From the NCBI GenBank assembly GCA_963977845.1, contig CAXBPZ010000012.1, positions 1 to 27,694 of the forward strand: 27,694 nucleotides of DNA, given 5' to 3'. The DNA is from Methylopumilus sp003533095 (GTDB taxonomy: Bacteria > Pseudomonadota > Gammaproteobacteria > Burkholderiales > Methylophilaceae). A program made the translations under genes and the position numbers. This document shows positions 24,253 to 27,694 of this stretch, one piece after another. Under the pieces are notes generated by a model. That model was not told where the DNA came from, searched no databases, and was given only the letters and a program-made list of their open reading frames with translations. Numbering within the stretch: position 1 is the first letter of the stretch; each line of letters opens with the position of its first letter.

Positions 24253-24864
24253 ATGAAGCTTTTTTATTCAAACAATAGTCCATATGCCAGAAAGATTCGA
24301 ATTCTCATAGATGAGAAAAAAGTGCCAGTCACTTTAGAGAAAGTTGTACTTGCAGATAAAAATTGTATCATTCACGAGTATAACCCTTTAGCTAAAGTGC
24401 CTACATTAATTACGAATGATATATCGATTTTTGATTCACCTGTGATAGCTGAATATATAGATCAGAAGAGTGGCCTACCTTATTTAATACCTAGCGATTT
24501 TGATAAAAAAATATTAGTCAAAAGATGGGAGGCGATATCGGATGGATTATGTGACGCTGCAGTAGCGATTATGTTAGAAAAACGTAAACCTCTCTCACAA
24601 CAAAATAATGATCTTTTTGAAAAGCAAATGAAAAAAATAAAATTAAGTTTGGAGTGGCTTAATCTTGAAATGGAAGGTAAAGAATATTATCTGGAAAATA
24701 AATTTTCATATGCAGATATATCCGCCGGATGTGCCTTAGGATACGTTAAACTGAGATACCCTGAAATTGACTTTAAGAATGAATATCTAAATTTATATCA
24801 TTTATACGAATTACTTATGCAGCGACTATCTTTTCAGACAACGGAGCCTGAGCCTTATTTATAG
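24253..24864 (+). CDS. glutathione S-transferase family protein (YibF-like)
   Basis: 203 residues with an N-terminal thioredoxin-like domain (about 1-75) and an all-helical C-terminal domain. Glutathione-site features: SNNSPYARK with Ser9 near the usual catalytic position, cis-Pro50 in KVPTLI, and IFDSPVIAEYI with Asp61-Ser62. It ends TTEPEPYL, like the RTEPP tail of E. coli YibF, which supports the stop position although the last 50 bases overlap mnmA tail to tail. SspA is another homologue but is normally longer and has a different N-terminus. Enzymatic substrate unknown. Confidence 0.82.
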   Translation: MKLFYSNNSPYARKIRILIDEKKVPVTLEKVVLADKNCIIHEYNPLAKVPTLITNDISIFDSPVIAEYIDQKSGLPYLIPSDFDKKILVKRWEAISDGLCDAAVAIMLEKRKPLSQQNNDLFEKQMKKIKLSLEWLNLEMEGKEYYLENKFSYADISAGCALGYVKLRYPEIDFKNEYLNLYHLYELLMQRLSFQTTEPEPYL

Positions 24865-25942
24865 CGCTTTCAATAACAGCTCCACCTAAGCAAACATTGC
24901 TCTCATAAACTACTACTGATTGTCCAGGAGTAATAGCCCATTGTTTTTGTCCAAAGAATATTTCTATAGAGTCACCAATTATTGTGTCTATTTCGCATGG
25001 CGCATCGGGTTGGCGGTATCTTGTCTTGGCACCGTATACCCAATGTTTTTTTGGCAAAGCCCCATGTATCCAATGCAATTTTTTTGCGGTTAATCCATCT
25101 TTATATAGAAGAGGGTGTCCGTGCCCTTGCGCAACAACAAGTGTATTTTCTTGGATAATTTTTTCAGCAACAAACCAGGGCTCGCCATTACTTGTTTTAG
25201 AACCGCCAATTCCTAATCCTTGTCTTTGGCCGAGCGTATAAAACATAAGACCAATATGTTCGCCGACAATTTTCCCGTGCTCATCTTTTATGGGACCAGG
25301 TGAATTTTCTATATATTTATTTAAAAATTCAGCAAAAGGTCTTTCACCAATGAAACATATGCCTGTTGAATCTTTTTTATCACTATTGTGAAGACCTTCT
25401 TTTTTAGCAATCTCTCTTACATCTTTTTTAAGAAGTTTGCCTAGTGGAAATATAGATTTTGAAAGCTGTTGTTGGTTGAGTCGGTATAAAAAATAACTTT
25501 GATCTTTGGTTGAGTCATCGGCTTTAAGAAGGCTATATAAGCCATCCGTTTCTTTAATTTGTGCGTAATGTCCAGTTGCAATTTTATCGGCGCCCATTGA
25601 AATTGCATGATTTAAAAATGCATTAAATTTAATTTCGGAATTACATAATATATCTGGATTCGGTGTTCTCCCGCTTTTAATCTCATTAATAAATTCAGAA
25701 AAAACCTTTTCTTTATACTCTTGACTAAAGTTTACAACTTCAATATCGATACCAATTTTATCGGCAACCGATACTGCATCGAGAAGATCTTGTTTGCTTG
25801 AGCAATACTCGTCATCATCATCATCTTCCCAATTTTTCATGAAAAGCCCAACGACTTTATAGCCTTGGTTCTTTAAAAGTAAAGCAGTTACAGAAGAATC
25901 AACGCCACCAGACAAACCCACAATGACTGTATTATTTTTCAT
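24815..25942 (-). CDS. mnmA: tRNA-specific 2-thiouridylase MnmA
   Basis: Adds sulfur to U34 of tRNAs for Lys, Glu and Gln, receiving it through the Tus relay. The PP-loop ATP motif GLSGGVDSS (9-17) and the two redox or catalytic cysteines Cys100 (PNPDILCNSE) and Cys196 (STGICFIGE) are in place. NWEDDDDDEYCSSKQDLLDA fits the family's acidic loop. Length 375. The C-terminal VCLGGAVIESA is conserved, so the 50-base overlap with the GST-like gene is real rather than a wrong stop. It starts 4 bases after proC. Confidence 0.97.
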   Translation of the reverse strand: MKNNTVIVGLSGGVDSSVTALLLKNQGYKVVGLFMKNWEDDDDDEYCSSKQDLLDAVSVADKIGIDIEVVNFSQEYKEKVFSEFINEIKSGRTPNPDILCNSEIKFNAFLNHAISMGADKIATGHYAQIKETDGLYSLLKADDSTKDQSYFLYRLNQQQLSKSIFPLGKLLKKDVREIAKKEGLHNSDKKDSTGICFIGERPFAEFLNKYIENSPGPIKDEHGKIVGEHIGLMFYTLGQRQGLGIGGSKTSNGEPWFVAEKIIQENTLVVAQGHGHPLLYKDGLTAKKLHWIHGALPKKHWVYGAKTRYRQPDAPCEIDTIIGDSIEIFFGQKQWAITPGQSVVVYESNVCLGGAVIESAINKAQAPLSEKIVAA

Positions 25943-25946
25943 TTAA

Positions 25947-26750
25947 TTAATTGAATTCGGAGCCAAGTTTTTTCGATCTTTCGTAAGCAGCTCGTGTTGC
26001 TTTTAAAATTACTTCATTTAGTTTGTTTGATTCAAGTTGTTTTAGCCCTTCTTCTGTTGTGCCGCCTTTTGAAGCTACCGATATAATTAAATTTTGAAGG
26101 TTATTTAGATGGTCTTTGGCTAAATGAGATGAGCCAAGCATGGTTTTGCTACATAATTTTTCAGCTTCATTTCTTGATAAACCTAATTCGATAGCTGCTT
26201 CAATGAATGCATTAAGGAAATAAAATATATAAGCTGGACCACTTCCTGAAATAGCCGTAACAGCATCTAGTTTAGATTCATCATCTAGCCATACATAATC
26301 ACCAATGGCACCTACAATCTCTTCTATGATCATTTTATTTTTTTGATCTAAAGTTTCTTGAGTAAAAAGAGCTGTTATTCCAAGCTGAATTTGAGCGCAC
26401 ATGTTTGGCATAGAACGAACAATATTTTTATGACCACTTGTCCATTTTTTAATAGATTTTATTTGAATGCCTGCAGCAATAGATAAAATAATTTGTTCTG
26501 AAATTTCATGGGATATTGACTTAAGAAGAGATTCAGTTTGTTGAGGTTTAACCGCAATTACAATAATTTCATCTTGATCAATTTTTTTAAATTCTGCTTC
26601 TGCTGAAATATTAAATTTGCTTTTAAGATATAGTCTCTTTTTGATATCAGACTCAATCACTCGAATAAGTTCAGGAGAGTAGTTTTTATTTAATAGGCCG
26701 CTAATCATAGCTGTTGCCATATTTCCACCACCTAAAAAGCAAATATTCAA
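25947..26750 (-). CDS. proC: pyrroline-5-carboxylate reductase
   Basis: Last step of proline synthesis: reduces pyrroline-5-carboxylate with NAD(P)H. N-terminal Rossmann start ICFLGGGNMATAMISGL (3-19), VAVKPQQ, IVRSMPNMCAQI and the C-terminal-domain signature TAISGSGPAYIFYF are all present; SKGGTTEEGL near the C-terminus is the substrate loop. Length 267, as in E. coli ProC (269). It overlaps yggS by 4 bases (ATGA); yggS-proC is a widespread pair. Confidence 0.97.
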   Translation of the reverse strand: MNICFLGGGNMATAMISGLLNKNYSPELIRVIESDIKKRLYLKSKFNISAEAEFKKIDQDEIIVIAVKPQQTESLLKSISHEISEQIILSIAAGIQIKSIKKWTSGHKNIVRSMPNMCAQIQLGITALFTQETLDQKNKMIIEEIVGAIGDYVWLDDESKLDAVTAISGSGPAYIFYFLNAFIEAAIELGLSRNEAEKLCSKTMLGSSHLAKDHLNNLQNLIISVASKGGTTEEGLKQLESNKLNEVILKATRAAYERSKKLGSEFN

Positions 26751-27463
26751 TTATCGTCCCCTTGTGTTTTTATGGTTCGCGCTCCAAATATAGCGGTTCC
26801 AATTCTAACAAGATTTGAGCCATATTCAATTGCTAGCTTATAGTCACTCGACATTCCCATAGATAAGGTATCAATAGTATCAATTTCATTTTTGAGTTCA
26901 CTATAAAGTATATGCATAGCCTTGAATTCATCAATAACTTGTTTAGTATCTTTTGTATTGGAAGGTATAGACATAATACCTCTTAGTTTGAGCTTAGGAA
27001 GTTCATTAAGTGCCTCAATGAGCTCTATTAATTGTATTTTTGCATCTTTAATTGGGATGCCACTTTTAGTTTCTTCCCCGCTCGTATTAATTTGGATACA
27101 AATATTTAAAGGTGGGATGTTTGAAGGCCTATTATCGTTAAGTAATTTCATAATTTTTATTCTGTCAACGCTATGTACCCAATTAAAATTTTCTGCAATA
27201 AGTTTGCATTTATTGCTTTGAATGGGGCCTAAAAAATGCCATTGAATTGGAAATTTTTCTAGCTGTTTTTTTTTGACAAGCGCTTCTTGAAGATAATTTT
27301 CCCCAAAATTTAAAATACCAGCATTAAAGGCCTCAATAATTTTAGTAAAGTTCTGACCTTTGCTCACAGCAACTAAAGTAATTTTTTCATGAGAAGCATT
27401 AATAGCAGAAGCTTCTTTAATGTCGTTATGAATTTGAGAAATATTTTGGGAAATTTTGGGCAT
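26747..27463 (-). CDS. yggS: PLP homeostasis protein (YggS/PLPBP family)
   Basis: Single-domain TIM-barrel protein that binds pyridoxal phosphate and buffers free PLP; no catalytic activity is established. PLP would be held by Lys35 in LVAVSKGQ; LNFGENYLQEA, WHFLGPIQSNK, and the C-terminal LSMGMSSDYKLAIEYGSNLVRIGTAIFG contain the phosphate-binding and family signatures. Length 238. The start lies 13 bases after the T run of a hairpin terminator, with no Shine-Dalgarno sequence. It leads the yggS-proC-mnmA run. Confidence 0.95.
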   Translation of the reverse strand: MPKISQNISQIHNDIKEASAINASHEKITLVAVSKGQNFTKIIEAFNAGILNFGENYLQEALVKKKQLEKFPIQWHFLGPIQSNKCKLIAENFNWVHSVDRIKIMKLLNDNRPSNIPPLNICIQINTSGEETKSGIPIKDAKIQLIELIEALNELPKLKLRGIMSIPSNTKDTKQVIDEFKAMHILYSELKNEIDTIDTLSMGMSSDYKLAIEYGSNLVRIGTAIFGARTIKTQGDDN

Positions 27464-27470
27464 TAATTAA

Positions 27471-27507
27471 ATAAAAAAACCAAGCAAAATGGAAGTTTGC
27501 TTGGTTT
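27471..27507 (-). terminator. hairpin with T run just upstream of yggS
   Basis: A perfect 12-base stem, AAACCAAGCAAA (27477-27488) and TTTGCTTGGTTT (27496-27507), has a 7-base loop. On the minus strand the stem runs into seven T and then ATTTAATTAATG, the yggS start. It is the strongest terminator shape of the three hairpins in this gap. On the plus strand only a short T run follows. Confidence 0.75.
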
Positions 27508-27515
27508 TAGTAGGT

Positions 27516-27536
27516 TTAGCAATAAAGACTTGCTAA
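27516..27536. repeat. middle hairpin of a three-hairpin array
   Basis: TTAGCAA (27516-27522) and TTGCTAA (27530-27536) form a perfect 7-base inverted repeat with a 7-base loop. No T run follows on either strand, so it is not a standard terminator. Confidence 0.55.
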
Positions 27537-27561
27537 TAAAAACGGGACTTAAAGTCCCGTT
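27537..27561 (-). terminator. intrinsic terminator after the histone-like gene
   Basis: AACGGGACTT (27541-27550) and AAGTCCCGTT (27552-27561) are perfectly complementary around one central base, so the physical loop will be a few bases larger. On the minus strand it starts 4 bases after the histone-like stop and is followed by a short T run (TTTTTA). It is GC-rich compared with the surroundings. Confidence 0.75.
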
Positions 27562-27565
27562 ATAT

Positions 27566-27694
27566 TTATTTCTTCTTAGCTGCTGGTTTTCTTTTAGCTG
27601 CTGGTTTTTTCTTAGCAGCTGGTTTTTTCTTAGCTGCTGGTTTTTTCTTAGCTGCTGGTTTTTTCTTAGCTGCTGGTTTTTTCTTAGCTGCTGG
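27566..27694 (-). CDS. histone H1-like Lys/Ala/Pro-rich protein, C-terminal tail (runs off window)
   Basis: The frame is open on the minus strand from the window edge to TAA at 27566-27568 and encodes 42 residues made only of Pro, Ala, Lys and one Arg, in hexads PAAKKK. It ends PAAKRKPAAKKK. Such tails occur on bacterial histone H1-like nucleoid proteins (AlgP/Hp-like, BpH-like) and bind DNA through charge; other proteins, for example phasin or HU variants, can also carry them. The upstream body and start are outside the window, so the family cannot be fixed. The gene ends in the GC-rich hairpin described above. Confidence 0.75.
   Translation of the reverse strand, partial: PAAKKKPAAKKKPAAKKKPAAKKKPAAKKKPAAKRKPAAKKK
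27578..27694. repeat. 18-bp tandem repeat inside the histone-like tail
   Basis: Six and a half units of 18 bases (minus strand CCAGCAGCTAAGAAAAAA) run to the window edge. The last coding unit differs (AAAAGAAAA for Lys-Arg-Lys) and one alanine pair uses GCT-GCT rather than GCA-GCT; the others appear identical. Near-identity at DNA level points to recent expansion or slippage rather than protein-level selection alone. Confidence 0.9.

Noticed and set aside
27578..27694. 18-bp direct repeats considered as a CRISPR array
   Set aside because: There are no unique spacers; the units are contiguous, keep frame and encode PAAKKK.

Overview
This AT-rich, very gene-dense window reads as ordinary chromosome from a streamlined Gram-negative proteobacterium. 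The best guess is a betaproteobacterium of the Methylophilaceae (OM43 / Candidatus Methylopumilus-like), but that is inference. It rests on lptD divergent from an amgK-murU pair, the ilvI-ilvH-ilvC-psd order, a (PAAKKK)n histone H1-like tail, and a periplasmic MxaD-like protein beside a YVTN beta-propeller lipoprotein, as found near methanol-oxidation functions. No phage, insertion sequence, CRISPR array, tRNA or rRNA was found. Spacers are mostly under 100 bases, and many stop/start codons overlap by 1-8 bases.

Layout. (1) 1-1298 (-): N-terminal part of lptD (LPS export), cut by the window edge. (2) 1492-7514 (+): one tight run of amgK, murU (muropeptide recycling), pepP, ubiH, a second ubiquinone-type hydroxylase and dsbC. 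(3) 7689-7892 (+): a small cold-shock protein with its own leader and terminator. (4) 7934-9172 (-): icd. (5) 9193-12773 (+): rluE, an orphan class I glutamine amidotransferase, aroC and an MFS transporter. (6) 12790-17214 (-): esterase, xseB, ispA, dxs, folE2, read right to left (isoprenoid supply and folate). (7) 17263-18788 (-): MxaD-like protein and seven-bladed YVTN lipoprotein. (8) 18886-19359 (+): rppH. (9) 19361-24197 (-): nadC, ilvI, ilvH, ilvC, psd, read right to left. (10) 24253-24864 (+): GST-like gene whose 3' end overlaps mnmA. (11) 24815-27463 (-): yggS, proC, mnmA. (12) 27477-27694: three successive hairpins and the C-terminal tail of a Lys/Ala/Pro-rich histone-like gene, cut by the window edge.

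The genes support envelope building (LptD, AmgK/MurU, Psd), quinone and isoprenoid synthesis (two hydroxylases, Dxs, IspA; IspA products are precursors of the quinone side chain), branched-chain amino acid, proline, chorismate, folate and NAD synthesis, and RNA processing or modification (RppH, RluE, MnmA). I see no convincing new multi-gene system. The items most worth a second look are the MxaD-like/YVTN pair, the lone conserved cysteine in the N-terminal 432 residues of LptD, the orphan amidotransferase, two genes whose start codons sit directly behind intrinsic terminators, the cspA leader, and the repeat-built histone-like tail with its hairpin array.
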